NCBI RefSeq assembly: GCF_904848665.1
Contig: NZ_CAJHCQ010000004.1
Span: 124,001-188,000 of the forward strand
Origin: Paraburkholderia hiiakae
GTDB taxonomy: Bacteria > Pseudomonadota > Gammaproteobacteria > Burkholderiales > Burkholderiaceae
DNA length: 64,000 nucleotides
Direction: 5' to 3'
Of the stretch, positions 34,924 to 43,076 are shown piece by piece. Each line of letters starts with the position of its first letter. The first letter of the stretch is position 1. The notes under the pieces were generated by a model that was not told where the DNA came from, did not search any database, and worked only from the letters and a program-made list of their open reading frames with translations. A program made the position numbers and the translations under genes.

Positions 34924-35938
34924 GCAAAACCGGCTCGCGGACGGACGCGTCAAGTTCCGCCATCTACAGTGTTTCCTTGCCGTGGCCCAGATGGGCAGCG
35001 TGCAGCAGGCCGCCGAGAGTCTGTCGGTCACGCAGCCTGCAGTGTCGAAGACGATCGCCGAGCTGGAACTGGTGCTGGGCGTGAAGCTATTCGAGCGTGG
35101 CAGGCACGGCGCGGTGCCGACCCGCGAGGGGCAGCTTTTCATGCCACACGCGAGCGCCTGCGTGAGCGCGTTGCGCCAGGGCGTGGCTTTGCTGGCGCGC
35201 GACGAGGGCGCGGTGACCGCGACGCTCGATATCGGCGTGCTGCCGACGGTGGCGACGGCGTTGCTGCCCGGAGCGCTGCGTCACTTCGGGGAGCAATGGC
35301 CGCGCGTGAGCGTGCGGCTGGTGACGGGAGCCAACACCGAGCTGCTCGAGCGGCTGAAGACCGGGGCGATCAGCTTCGCGGTGGGCCGCGTTTCCGACCC
35401 CGAGCGCATGGTGGGCCTGAGCTTCGAGCAGTTGTACAACGAGCCGCTCGCCGTGGTGGTGCGCGCGGGGCATCCGCTCGCGCAGGGGGCGGGGCTACCG
35501 GCGCAACTCGCGTCGTTTCCGCTCGTGCTGCCGCCGTTCGGCACATTGATCCGCCAGGCGGCGGACAGCCTGCTCGCGGCGTGGGGCGCGCCGCCGCTGT
35601 CCGCGTTCGTCGAATTGCTTTCGGTTTCGGTGGGCCGTGCGCTCGCGCTCCAGAATGACGCGGTGTGGTTCGTGCCGGCCGGCGCCGTCGAATACGACCT
35701 CCGGCGCGGCACGCTGGTGCGGCTGCCGCTGCCATCGGCAGGCGGCGAAGAGCCGGTGGGGGTGATTCAGCGGACCGATACCCAGCCCGCGCCTGCCGGC
35801 CGCGCGCTGATCGAGGCCGTGAGGCGCGCGGCGCGTGAGCGCGAAGTGCGACCGGATGGCTCCGCCGCGCCGCGCACGCGCCGTGCGCGTGCTGCAAACA
35901 CTTCCGCTGGCAAGCGTTCGCCCAGCGCGACGCGTTGA
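34922..35938 (+). CDS. pcaQ: LysR-type activator of protocatechuate genes
   Basis: A 338-residue LysR protein divergent from pcaHG. The start MQNRLADGRVKFRHLQCFLA and the helix-turn-helix AAESLSVTQPAVSKTIAELE match PcaQ. The effector domain carries VATALLPGALRHF and GRVSDPERMVGLSFEQLYNEPL. In relatives beta-carboxy-cis,cis-muconate or its lactone acts as co-inducer. An Arg/Ala-rich tail of about 35 residues is extra. The operator overlaps the start codon, so autoregulation is likely. Confidence 0.9.
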   Translation: MQNRLADGRVKFRHLQCFLAVAQMGSVQQAAESLSVTQPAVSKTIAELELVLGVKLFERGRHGAVPTREGQLFMPHASACVSALRQGVALLARDEGAVTATLDIGVLPTVATALLPGALRHFGEQWPRVSVRLVTGANTELLERLKTGAISFAVGRVSDPERMVGLSFEQLYNEPLAVVVRAGHPLAQGAGLPAQLASFPLVLPPFGTLIRQAADSLLAAWGAPPLSAFVELLSVSVGRALALQNDAVWFVPAGAVEYDLRRGTLVRLPLPSAGGEEPVGVIQRTDTQPAPAGRALIEAVRRAAREREVRPDGSAAPRTRRARAANTSAGKRSPSATR

Positions 35939-35953
35939 AGCTGCGCTCTAGAT

Positions 35954-36616
35954 TCAGCCGGTGGAGAGCTTCGCCTTGGCGCGCGACTTCGACGTAGCCG
36001 GTGCTTCCGGTGCAACGCCGGGCAAGCGCGCGCTCGTGGCCATCCACAGCACTTCGGCGTCTTCCTCGCTTGTCGAAATGGCCGCGTGGCCCGTGCGGCT
36101 GTCGAAGTAGAGGCTGTCGCCGGTTTCCAGGTAGGTGGGCGCGTAAAGCTCCGAATACAGGCACACAGTGCCGCTGATCACGTAGAGAAACTCTTCGCCT
36201 TCGTGGCGGCCCCAGTCGTCGAACGCGTCGAGCGAATGCGCGGTGATGCGGATGCGAAACGGCAGCATCGCCTTGTGTGCGAGATCGGTGGCGAGCAACT
36301 CCATTTGATAGCCGCGATAGGCGTGGCGCTGACCCGCGCCGTTGCGCGTGAGCGCGCGGCGGCCGCCGGCATTGAGCTTGGGTGGGGTGCCGAAGAGCTC
36401 GGCCAGGTCGATCCTGAGCCCGCCGACGATCTTTTGCAGCACGTCGAAGGTTGGCGACATCAGCCCGTTTTCGACTTTCGACAAGGTCGAGCGCGAGACA
36501 CCGCACAGGCGGCTGGCCGTATCGAGCGTAAGGTCCTGGGCGACGCGTGCGGCGCGCACGCGGCGGCCGAGGTCGGTAGTCGCCGTACTGGCGGATGGGG
36601 TGAGCGTGGAGTCCAT
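35954..36616 (-). CDS. XRE-family regulator with C-terminal cupin domain
   Basis: A 220-residue protein. Residues about 15-70 form a helix-turn-helix (LTLDTASRLCGVSRSTLSKVENG) and residues about 110-190 a cupin barrel (HEGEEFLYVISGTVCLY, LETGDSLYFDSRTGHA) with the conserved Gly and His. Such proteins sense a small ligand through the cupin and often repress amine, amino-acid or aldehyde catabolism genes. It is convergent with pcaQ and stands alone, so its target is not evident. Confidence 0.88.
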   Translation of the reverse strand: MDSTLTPSASTATTDLGRRVRAARVAQDLTLDTASRLCGVSRSTLSKVENGLMSPTFDVLQKIVGGLRIDLAELFGTPPKLNAGGRRALTRNGAGQRHAYRGYQMELLATDLAHKAMLPFRIRITAHSLDAFDDWGRHEGEEFLYVISGTVCLYSELYAPTYLETGDSLYFDSRTGHAAISTSEEDAEVLWMATSARLPGVAPEAPATSKSRAKAKLSTG

Positions 36617-36967
36617 GGGCTACGTTCGAAGACTGACGCAAAGCCCTGTTGGGCCGCGCGATGTGTTACCGATCATATCAAACGGTTGCTCGCGCGAAAG
36701 CCTGGCCTGGCTTGGCCCGGCCCGGTCGGGGCACGGCGCCGGCGGGCGGCAGGGGCAAGCCATCGTGCATTATTGCCCTATTTAATTGAGAATTAAAACG
36801 ATTCGATTTAAAGATTTTTAAAACTTAATCCGCCGCCAATTTGACAAATTTTAAAGATTTATCGGGTTTAGAGTGACGCTTCAATATGCGTCCATGCGTC
36901 GCGGCTCCCACGGGATTTGATATTTATCATTGTAATCAGATGATGTAGATCAAGTGGAGAGAGCAAA
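36617..36967. other. AT-rich intergenic region
   Basis: About 350 bases. From 36775 to 36880 the sequence is strikingly AT-rich for this genome, with TTTAATTGAGAATTAAA-like and repeated TTTAAAGATTT words and a TTGACA at 36841. It probably holds the promoter of the downstream small gene and possibly an H-NS-type binding tract. No gene is supported. Confidence 0.5.
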
Positions 36968-37171
36968 ATGCATGACGAACGACTCGAATTATTGCTGGCA
37001 ATCTCGCGAAGAACGCTCGGGATCGAGAGCTTCGAACTGACCGGTAAGCCGACAGCCGACGTACACCTCGTAAGCGCGGAGGATATTGGCCGCGCGCTGG
37101 AGTCGGCGTATGACGCCGGGCTGATCGTCGGCTACCGCATGGGCCGCGCGGAGTGCGAGCAAACCGCCTGA
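36968..37171 (+). CDS. Small conserved protein (DUF6900-like)
   Basis: A 67-residue acidic protein behind GGAGAGAGCAAA. The pattern LLLAISRRTLGIESFELTG followed by an LESAYDAG helix resembles DUF6900 small proteins, common in Burkholderia. Function unknown. It has its own terminator, so it is expressed alone from the AT-rich upstream region. Confidence 0.7.
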   Translation: MHDERLELLLAISRRTLGIESFELTGKPTADVHLVSAEDIGRALESAYDAGLIVGYRMGRAECEQTA

Positions 37172-37195
37172 ATACCGCTGAAGCGATTTAGGGGG

Positions 37196-37230
37196 CGGCG
37201 TCCTTTAAACGGGACGCCGTTTTTTATTTT
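37196..37230 (+). terminator. Terminator of the small DUF6900-like gene
   Basis: CGGCGTCC pairs with GGGACGCCG around TTTAAAC, followed by TTTTTTATTTT. Confidence 0.9.
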
Positions 37231-37338
37231 CGGCGTTATTAACTCGTTAATAAACCCTGGTCCCGAATGGCACATCGACGTTGCTCAATCGCGAATGCCT
37301 GTGTGCGTTTGCGGCGATTACCTGGGAAACCTGATCAA

Positions 37339-37845
37339 TCAAACGAGCCGACGCAACGGCGCGAGCGACCAGTCGTGCGGCACGCCATGCACAGCGAAAA
37401 ACCACGCGGCAACCCATGACGCGGCGACAACGATCAGGTCGCAACTTCCGCTGCGCCACCAGTTGAGTGAGTGCCGCTGAAAGATCCACGGCACACCCAG
37501 CGGATTGGGCCAGTCGGCGAACAGGTGGATCATGCCTCCGCAAGCGAAGCCGAACGCGGGCGCCGCGAGCGGCGCGTGCCCGAGTTTGTGATACGACCAT
37601 ACGAGCAATGCAATCCAGCCGATGCCCCAGTGCGTCAGCGTGCGATGCGTGATCCATAGGCGCCGCTTCTTGCGCCACCATGCGACTTCCAGCCAGTCGG
37701 GCGCCGATCCGCCCGCGACGCCCGCGGCGAATGCGAGCGCGGCATAAAGATGCCAGGCGCTATCGGCGCCCTGATGCGTGACGATTGCGGCGGCGATGAC
37801 GCCTGCGGCCCAACCCGTGGCGTGATGTGCGGTGCCTGATGCCAT
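37339..37845 (-). CDS. Membrane-bound metal-dependent hydrolase, YdjM family
   Basis: A 168-residue integral membrane protein with about four helices, started at 37845. Conserved metal-site residues appear in order: GTAHHATGWAAG, GGSAPDWLEV, ITHRTLTHW and GGMIHLFADWPNPLG. This is the YdjM/PF04307 layout; YdjM of E. coli is an SOS gene of unknown substrate. No LexA box is seen here. Confidence 0.85.
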   Translation of the reverse strand: MASGTAHHATGWAAGVIAAAIVTHQGADSAWHLYAALAFAAGVAGGSAPDWLEVAWWRKKRRLWITHRTLTHWGIGWIALLVWSYHKLGHAPLAAPAFGFACGGMIHLFADWPNPLGVPWIFQRHSLNWWRSGSCDLIVVAASWVAAWFFAVHGVPHDWSLAPLRRLV

Positions 37846-37988
37846 GAAGCGGTATGTTGCGAAGTCGAAGGGGCGCAATCTTCGCAGATGTGTCGCCGAT
37901 ATGACAGGGGTGACATGCGGGCGACACGAGGTACGTCGTGCGACGCGGGCGGTGCCCGCGCCAGCCACTCACGCGTCAGGTCGCGCAG

Positions 37989-38345
37989 TCAGGTCGCGCA
38001 GCGCGCTACGTCGAAGCGCAGTTCTTCTTCAGGCGGATCGTTCGACGTGGAAGCGCCATGCGTCACGCGAATGACCGAACCGTGGCCGTTCGGCGTGAGC
38101 GTGACGAAGTACGATGCGTCCGAGCGCGAGCCCACGCTCAACTCGGTTGTACTGCCGTCTTGCGAAGCGTGCACGTGCGGCAAGCGGTCTTCGAGGCAAC
38201 TCGCCACCGACGACGCCGAACGTGCCGACGAAGCGTAGATCATCGGCTCGCCGTTCGAAGCCGTGCCGGACGGCGGTGTCGAACCGCAAGCGGCGATGAA
38301 TGCGAGCGGGGTAGCGGCGAGAAGTCGTAGCGTGAGCGTTTTCAT
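37989..38345 (-). CDS. Small lipoprotein, function unknown
   Basis: A 118-residue protein starting at 38345. A 20-residue signal ends LAFIAAC, a lipobox, so it should be a lipid-anchored periplasmic or outer-membrane protein. The mature part is short with two further Cys (ASCLEDRL, DVARC) that could form a disulfide. I do not recognise the family. It lies downstream of the hydrolase on the other side of a 143-base gap, same strand. Confidence 0.7.
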   Translation of the reverse strand: MKTLTLRLLAATPLAFIAACGSTPPSGTASNGEPMIYASSARSASSVASCLEDRLPHVHASQDGSTTELSVGSRSDASYFVTLTPNGHGSVIRVTHGASTSNDPPEEELRFDVARCAT

Positions 38346-38448
38346 AAGCGGCGTGACAGTATCGAAGCAGCGGATTATGCCAATGAGTATACGCACCCTG
38401 ATCTGGATCAAGGCCCACGCAGACGTAAAAAGATGCAACAGCTAACAA

Positions 38449-38486
38449 GAAAAAACGCACATGCGCGTGTGGCGCATGTGCGTTGC
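38449..38486 (-). terminator. Terminator of the porin gene
   Basis: AACGCACATGCGC pairs with GCGCATGTGCGTT around CACAC region; on the minus strand the stem runs into six T residues. Confidence 0.85.
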
Positions 38487-38539
38487 GCGAAGGAAGGGCA
38501 GCGCGGCGGGTCGCACCGCGTTTGCCCAAACCCGAGCGA

Positions 38540-39703
38540 TCAGAAGCGGTGACGCAGACCGATCGTCGCGGCCACCTGGTTGTTCGTCGAGGAAGGCGAG
38601 AGCGTATTGATCGCAGCCACGTTCGCGATGCCCGAGCCGTCGGCGTTGTAGCCGAGCGAGCCTGAAGCGTGCTGGTAGACGCCGGCGAGATAAACGTCCG
38701 TGCGCTTGCTCAACGAGTAGTCGGTGCCAAGCACCACGGTGTGCCACTTCGGGCTGTTGTTGCTGCCGTTGCCCGTGACCGTGCCGTCGGTGAACGTGTA
38801 GGAGCCGACGAACGCGAGGGCGGGCGTCAGATGGTACGCGCCGTTGATCTCATAGTTGTCGACGTGCAGGTTCAGGCCAGAGAGGCCCGGCAGCGGCGCG
38901 CTGCCGCCACTCGATAGACTCTGCATGCCGTCGATCTGCGAGTGCGTCCACACGAAGCCAACCTGGGCCGGGCCGTAGGTGTAGTTCACGCCCGCCCCGA
39001 ACGAGCGCTGCAGCCTTGCCGAGATATTCTGGTCAGCCGAAGCGGCGCTGTTCGCGGCACCCAGGCCGCCGGAGTTGTTCTGCTGTGAATAGGCGGCCGC
39101 GAAGTTTAGCGGGCCGTTGCCGTACGACGCGCCGACGCTCCACGCTCGGCCATTTGCGAAGCCGTTCGCGTCGTTGCTGAAACCGTACAGACCGCCGAAC
39201 TGGAAGCCCGAGTAGTTGGCGCTGGCGTACTTGACCGAGTTCTTGATCGAATAGCTTTGGGCGAGGTTGTCGTTGTCGAACGGGTGGCCCGCGAGGTTGT
39301 TGCCGAAGCCCGCGCCGGCTTCCGAGAGCGGCGAGAGGTAATCGACCATCGAGTCATACTGCCGGCCGAGCGTGAGCGTGCCGAACTGGTCGCTCTTCAG
39401 GCCGACGTAGGCCTGGCGGTTGAAACCGTTGTCGCCGTTCTTGTAGCCGCCGTTGTTGAGATTGAAGCCGCTCTCCAAAGTGAAGATCGCCTTCAGGCCG
39501 CCGCCCAGGTCTTCGGCGCCGCGAAAGCCGAAGTAGTTGTTGGAAAGGGCGCCGCTGCCCTGAGCCCACAGGCTGTGACCGCCTGCGTTGTTCGCGTAGA
39601 CGATGCCGGCGTCGAGAGAGCCGTAAAGGGTGACGCTGCTTTGTGCATGGGCGCTCATGGCGAATGCGCTGAGGACGCCAGCAAGGATGAGTGCCTTTTT
39701 CAT
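38540..39703 (-). CDS. Outer-membrane general porin (Burkholderia OmpC-like)
   Basis: A 387-residue porin. A 20-residue signal peptide ends AMSAHA before QSSVTLYGSLDAGIVY, the usual first strand. Family landmarks are the FGFRGAEDLGGGLKAIFTLESGF strand pair (read in two blocks), the FNRQAYVGL and FGTLTLGRQYD strands, and the C-terminal strand ending in Phe (ATIGLRHRF), the outer-membrane assembly signal. It forms trimers for passive uptake of small hydrophilic solutes. Confidence 0.95.
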   Translation of the reverse strand: MKKALILAGVLSAFAMSAHAQSSVTLYGSLDAGIVYANNAGGHSLWAQGSGALSNNYFGFRGAEDLGGGLKAIFTLESGFNLNNGGYKNGDNGFNRQAYVGLKSDQFGTLTLGRQYDSMVDYLSPLSEAGAGFGNNLAGHPFDNDNLAQSYSIKNSVKYASANYSGFQFGGLYGFSNDANGFANGRAWSVGASYGNGPLNFAAAYSQQNNSGGLGAANSAASADQNISARLQRSFGAGVNYTYGPAQVGFVWTHSQIDGMQSLSSGGSAPLPGLSGLNLHVDNYEINGAYHLTPALAFVGSYTFTDGTVTGNGSNNSPKWHTVVLGTDYSLSKRTDVYLAGVYQHASGSLGYNADGSGIANVAAINTLSPSSTNNQVAATIGLRHRF

Positions 39704-40009
39704 GTTTTTCTCCGGTCAGAACTTGGGAAATCTCAGGCCGAATATTTTGAAAATCGATTTCGTGCCCGGCTGATTCGCAACGAAGTGTAGGCCTGAGATT
39801 CGGAGTTTTTACACGGATCGGCGCAACAATACGTTCATTTCATTTCGTGATTAGCATTAATCGTTGTAAGTCACTGCATTTAAAGGGGTTTCTAATTCTA
39901 TTATCCGGTGCGACAAAATGATCCGCGGGAATAATCCGTTGCGCACTTGCGACGGTGTGGCAAAGCCGCGCGGGTACTGGCTTAGCGTGATTTCAATTAT
40001 TTTTCAAGT
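39704..40009. other. Porin upstream region
   Basis: About 300 bases with no supportable gene. It is AT-richer than average and should contain the porin promoter on the minus strand. The porin start is preceded by GGAGAAAAAC. Confidence 0.5.
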
Positions 40010-40116
40010 GTGATTCTCGTCGTTTGGTGAAAGGTACTGTTCCAGATCATGGGCTGAAAACGTGCACCGTGTGGCGCTACAATTTCTTCAGCCCTCGACC
40101 AAGGGTGGTCTTTTTT
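40010..40116 (+). ncRNA. Possible small RNA ending in tandem terminators
   Basis: Two consecutive rho-independent terminators on the plus strand (to 40116 and to 40154) have no coding gene upstream, because the porin gene is divergent. About 100 bases before the first terminator could be a small RNA; its 5' end is not defined by a clear promoter. Position next to a porin gene recalls porin-regulating RNAs but no pairing with the porin mRNA was established. Confidence 0.3.
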
Positions 40117-40154
40117 CATCTGTTTTTACGCGGCTCTCGGGCCGCGTTTTTTTT
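40097..40154 (+). terminator. Tandem rho-independent terminators
   Basis: First: GACCA (40097-40101) with TGGTC (40106-40110) then six T residues. Second: ACGCGGC (40128-40134) with GCCGCGT (40141-40147) then eight T residues in all. Both are oriented for plus-strand transcription. Confidence 0.75.
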
Positions 40155-40375
40155 GCCTGTGGAAAATCATTTTCAATTAATGCGAGAAGCGAAATGGTGT
40201 GTTGCGGAAAATGTAACGATTAAAATCGCCGGCAGATATTCGGGTTCGGTGGCCGGATAATCGAAACTTTGCAGGGGCAAACACGGGGTGCCCGACGCGC
40301 GGCGCGATGCGGGTAGAATCTTGCCCTTGCCCCGCGCCGGGCAAGTCCCGCGTAGAACCCGATGAAAGCCTCGCC

Positions 40376-40897
40376 ATGACCGATTCTTCACCCGCAACCG
40401 ATCCCGATTTCCCCGCCGATGACCCCGCAGCCGCGGCCGAGGTGATCCAGGAAGCGCGCCTGTGGCGCAAGGACGGCTGGACCGCGCGCGTGATCAAGAA
40501 TGAGGACGACGACGGCTGGGCCGTCGAAATGATCAAGGACGGCGAGCCGGAACCGGCACTCGTTGGCCCTTGGACCATGGGTCGTGACAAGAAGAATCCC
40601 AAGCCGCTCGATACGTCGGCGTTCAACACGCTCGTGAAGACCGCTTCCGAGGTGTTGCGCCGGCACGAGCAGCAATTGCGCGCGTTGCTTCACAAGCGCG
40701 TGAGCGTGCAGACCGCCGAGGGCGACGTGGATGTGACGCTCGACATCGTTCCCGACGAGTACGAGCCTTATGCGCTCGTCAGCGCGATCGACGCGTTTGG
40801 CGAGCAACTCGCACAGGCGCGCGTCGCGCCGAACTTCAAGCTCACGAAGGCGCGTGCCGAGGCCTGGGCCGAAGGCGGCTTCGGGCGTATCGAGTAA
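40376..40897 (+). CDS. Conserved hypothetical protein
   Basis: A 173-residue acidic soluble protein. The N terminus is disordered and Asp/Pro/Ala-rich; the rest has IQEARLWRKDGWTARVIKNE and a WAVEMIKDGEPEPALVGPW beta segment, then helices (LVKTASEVLRRHEQQLRALL). I do not recognise a named family. The ATG at 40376 follows a six-codon upstream frame (40362-40379) that overlaps the start, which could affect initiation. Confidence 0.7.
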   Translation: MTDSSPATDPDFPADDPAAAAEVIQEARLWRKDGWTARVIKNEDDDGWAVEMIKDGEPEPALVGPWTMGRDKKNPKPLDTSAFNTLVKTASEVLRRHEQQLRALLHKRVSVQTAEGDVDVTLDIVPDEYEPYALVSAIDAFGEQLAQARVAPNFKLTKARAEAWAEGGFGRIE

Positions 40898-40915
40898 CTA
40901 TCAGAACCTGCCCGG

Positions 40916-41350
40916 TCACTCCTGCTTGCAGAAGATCGCAGTCAATAGCGGACCAGCATGGTGGACGATGGCGTTATTGCCTGCCGCCGTGAGCGCCGCC
41001 TGCACCTTGGCCTGGGTGCCGACCACGACCGCTCCGTAGGCCGAAGGGGCGATAGGCTCGCCGTTGCCGGTCTTGAACAGCGGGTCGTCCTTCTGGAAAC
41101 CCACTACGGCGAACACACTGAAGCCATAGGCGGTCATGTGTTGGCCGCGTGCGGGCCAGAACGCGTTGATCGAATTGCTCTCGACCTTCATGGGCTTCGG
41201 ATCGATCAGGTTTTGCATGATCAGCCCTGAGATGAAGTCGTGCGCGGACTCACTGCAGGTCAGCGAGTCGTCGATGACCGCGGCGCGGGCATTGCCGGCA
41301 AGAAGTGTCAGGAAAGCGAGAAGAAGCGCAGCAAAGGTAAAGCGTTTCAT
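40916..41350 (-). CDS. Exported protein, function unknown
   Basis: A 144-residue protein starting at 41350. A clear Sec signal peptide ends GNARA before AVIDDSL. The mature part has two Cys (LTCSESAHDF and AIFCKQE at the end) that may pair. A glycine/alanine-rich stretch GAVVVGTQAKVQAALTAAG suggests a ferredoxin- or BON-like fold, but I cannot name the family. It is convergent with the preceding gene. Confidence 0.7.
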   Translation of the reverse strand: MKRFTFAALLLAFLTLLAGNARAAVIDDSLTCSESAHDFISGLIMQNLIDPKPMKVESNSINAFWPARGQHMTAYGFSVFAVVGFQKDDPLFKTGNGEPIAPSAYGAVVVGTQAKVQAALTAAGNNAIVHHAGPLLTAIFCKQE

Positions 41351-41568
41351 TACGTGAATGGCGAAAGTGCGTGCGCCGGGGCCGGAATACGGCGGGGACA
41401 CAACGCCCGGGCTGGCGCGAAGGGTTGCACTCTACGCGTGTTCGGGCGATTTCGCTTGCGGCGCTGCGAGTGCCGATCTGGCGCTTTTGCTTACAAAACT
41501 ACAAGCTAAAGTGGTGCGAACGTCGGAACACCTGCAAGTTTTCTGGAAGGCGTATATATTTCGCGGTT

Positions 41569-42270
41569 ATGACCGAAAAAGACAAACCTGTAGAAACGGC
41601 TCCGCGAGCGGTGCCGCTACCGCGCACGTGGGACGCTCGCGCGGCGCGTTGGCTCGTCACTCCGCTCGTACCCACGAGCGTTACTCCGAATCACCTGACC
41701 ACGCTGCGACTCCTGATTGGCGTTGCCGGCGGCTTTTATCTGGCGCACGGCGGCTTTCTGCACGTCAATATTGGCGCATTTCTGATCGTATTGTCGAATT
41801 TTGTTGATCATACCGACGGCGAACTGGCGCGTATCAGCGGCAAAGCCAGCCGTATCGGACATTTCTACGATCTCGCGGCGGACGCGCTCGTCACCGTCCT
41901 GCTGTTCTTTGGCATGGGCTACGGACTCGGCGCCGTGGCGGGCCACTCGGGCGCCGAATGGCGTGTGCCGCCGGCCGTGCTCGGCGGCCTCGCGGGCGTC
42001 GCGGTCGCCGTGATTTTTTTCCTGCGGATGCGTATCGAGGAAATGGCCGGCAAGGCGGGCACGCAACAGGCGTTCGCCGGTGGCTTCGAGACTGAGGACG
42101 TGCTGTATCTGCTACCCCTTGTCACGCTGACGGGCGTCGTGTCGCCGTTCATTATCGCGGCTTCGATCGGGGCGCCGTTGTTCGCCATCTGGGTGGTGCT
42201 CGACTACGTGCGCGTGACGCGCCGCCTGCGCCCCGCCAAGGAAACCAGTCAGGTGTGGAGCAGCAGATGA
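41569..42270 (+). CDS. CDP-alcohol phosphatidyltransferase family protein
   Basis: A 233-residue membrane enzyme, first of a four-gene operon. The full CDP-alcohol motif is present: Asp80, Asp83-Gly84, Ala87-Arg88, Gly97, Asp101 and Asp105 (VDHTDGELARIS then GHFYDLAADA), which binds two metals and the CDP moiety. Six membrane helices follow the N-terminal amphipathic segment. It transfers a phosphoalcohol from a CDP-activated donor to an acceptor alcohol, but the family is broad (phospholipids, inositol phosphodiesters) and substrates cannot be read from sequence. Its stop overlaps the next start by four bases. Confidence 0.88.
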   Translation: MTEKDKPVETAPRAVPLPRTWDARAARWLVTPLVPTSVTPNHLTTLRLLIGVAGGFYLAHGGFLHVNIGAFLIVLSNFVDHTDGELARISGKASRIGHFYDLAADALVTVLLFFGMGYGLGAVAGHSGAEWRVPPAVLGGLAGVAVAVIFFLRMRIEEMAGKAGTQQAFAGGFETEDVLYLLPLVTLTGVVSPFIIAASIGAPLFAIWVVLDYVRVTRRLRPAKETSQVWSSR

Positions 42271-43076
42271 GCTTGCAAGCAGAACAAGAACAGGTCGTGG
42301 CGCCTCCTGTCTCCGCTCCAGCCCGCGCCGCACGCGCCGCGGCCGGCGACCCGGACGGCGCGATCGGCCGCGCGCTGCAACCGTTGAACACCGCGCGCCT
42401 GCGCGACGACTACCAGAGCCAGGGCTCGTTCCTGTATCTCTCCGATTTCCTGCCCGCCGACGCCACGCAACAGTTGATCGATGCGGCCAACGCGCTGCTT
42501 CCCGAAGTCAACCGCAACTATCTGCCGGGCCATAAGGCGGGCGGCAGCGTGAGCCGTCACACCATCGACCGCCTCGCGCCGTACATCGCCGAGCTTTACC
42601 GCTCGCCGCAACTGATCGCGTGGCTCGAAAAGATCACGGGCGACCGCCTCCAGCTTTCGCCCGAAAACGATCCGCACGCGTACGCGCTCTATTACTACAC
42701 GCGCGCCGGCGACCATATCGGCTGGCATTACGACACCTCGTATTACGACGGGCGCCGCTATACGGTGCTGCTCGGCGTGATCGACGAGTCGTCTTGCAAG
42801 CTCGACTACGAGCTGCACACGAAAGACCCGAGCAAGGCGGATGAACCGGGCTCGGTGCAGTATCCGCCGGGTGCGCTCATCGTGTTCGACGGCGACAAGC
42901 TTCGCCATCGCGTCACGCCGAGCCTCGAAGGCGAAGTGCGCGTTTCGCTCACGCTCGAATACGTGACGAACCCGAACATGCGCCCGTGGCGGCGTTTTAT
43001 CTCGAACATGAAGGACGCCATTGCGTACTTCGGTTTCCGCCAGGTGTTCCGCAAAGCGTTTGGAGGCAAGGTGTGA
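42267..43076 (+). CDS. Fe(II)/2-oxoglutarate-dependent oxygenase
   Basis: A 269-residue protein. The iron triad is His154-x-Asp156 (GWHYDTSYY) and His214 (KLRHRVTP), and Arg225 (VRVSLTLEY) would bind the 2-oxoglutarate carboxylate. An Asp rather than Gly at 156 argues for a hydroxylase rather than a halogenase. The first 50 residues are Ala-rich and probably disordered. Both ends overlap neighbours by four bases (ATGA, GTGA), so it belongs to the lipid-type operon and may hydroxylate the head group, acyl chain or an intermediate. Confidence 0.85.
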   Translation: MSLQAEQEQVVAPPVSAPARAARAAAGDPDGAIGRALQPLNTARLRDDYQSQGSFLYLSDFLPADATQQLIDAANALLPEVNRNYLPGHKAGGSVSRHTIDRLAPYIAELYRSPQLIAWLEKITGDRLQLSPENDPHAYALYYYTRAGDHIGWHYDTSYYDGRRYTVLLGVIDESSCKLDYELHTKDPSKADEPGSVQYPPGALIVFDGDKLRHRVTPSLEGEVRVSLTLEYVTNPNMRPWRRFISNMKDAIAYFGFRQVFRKAFGGKV

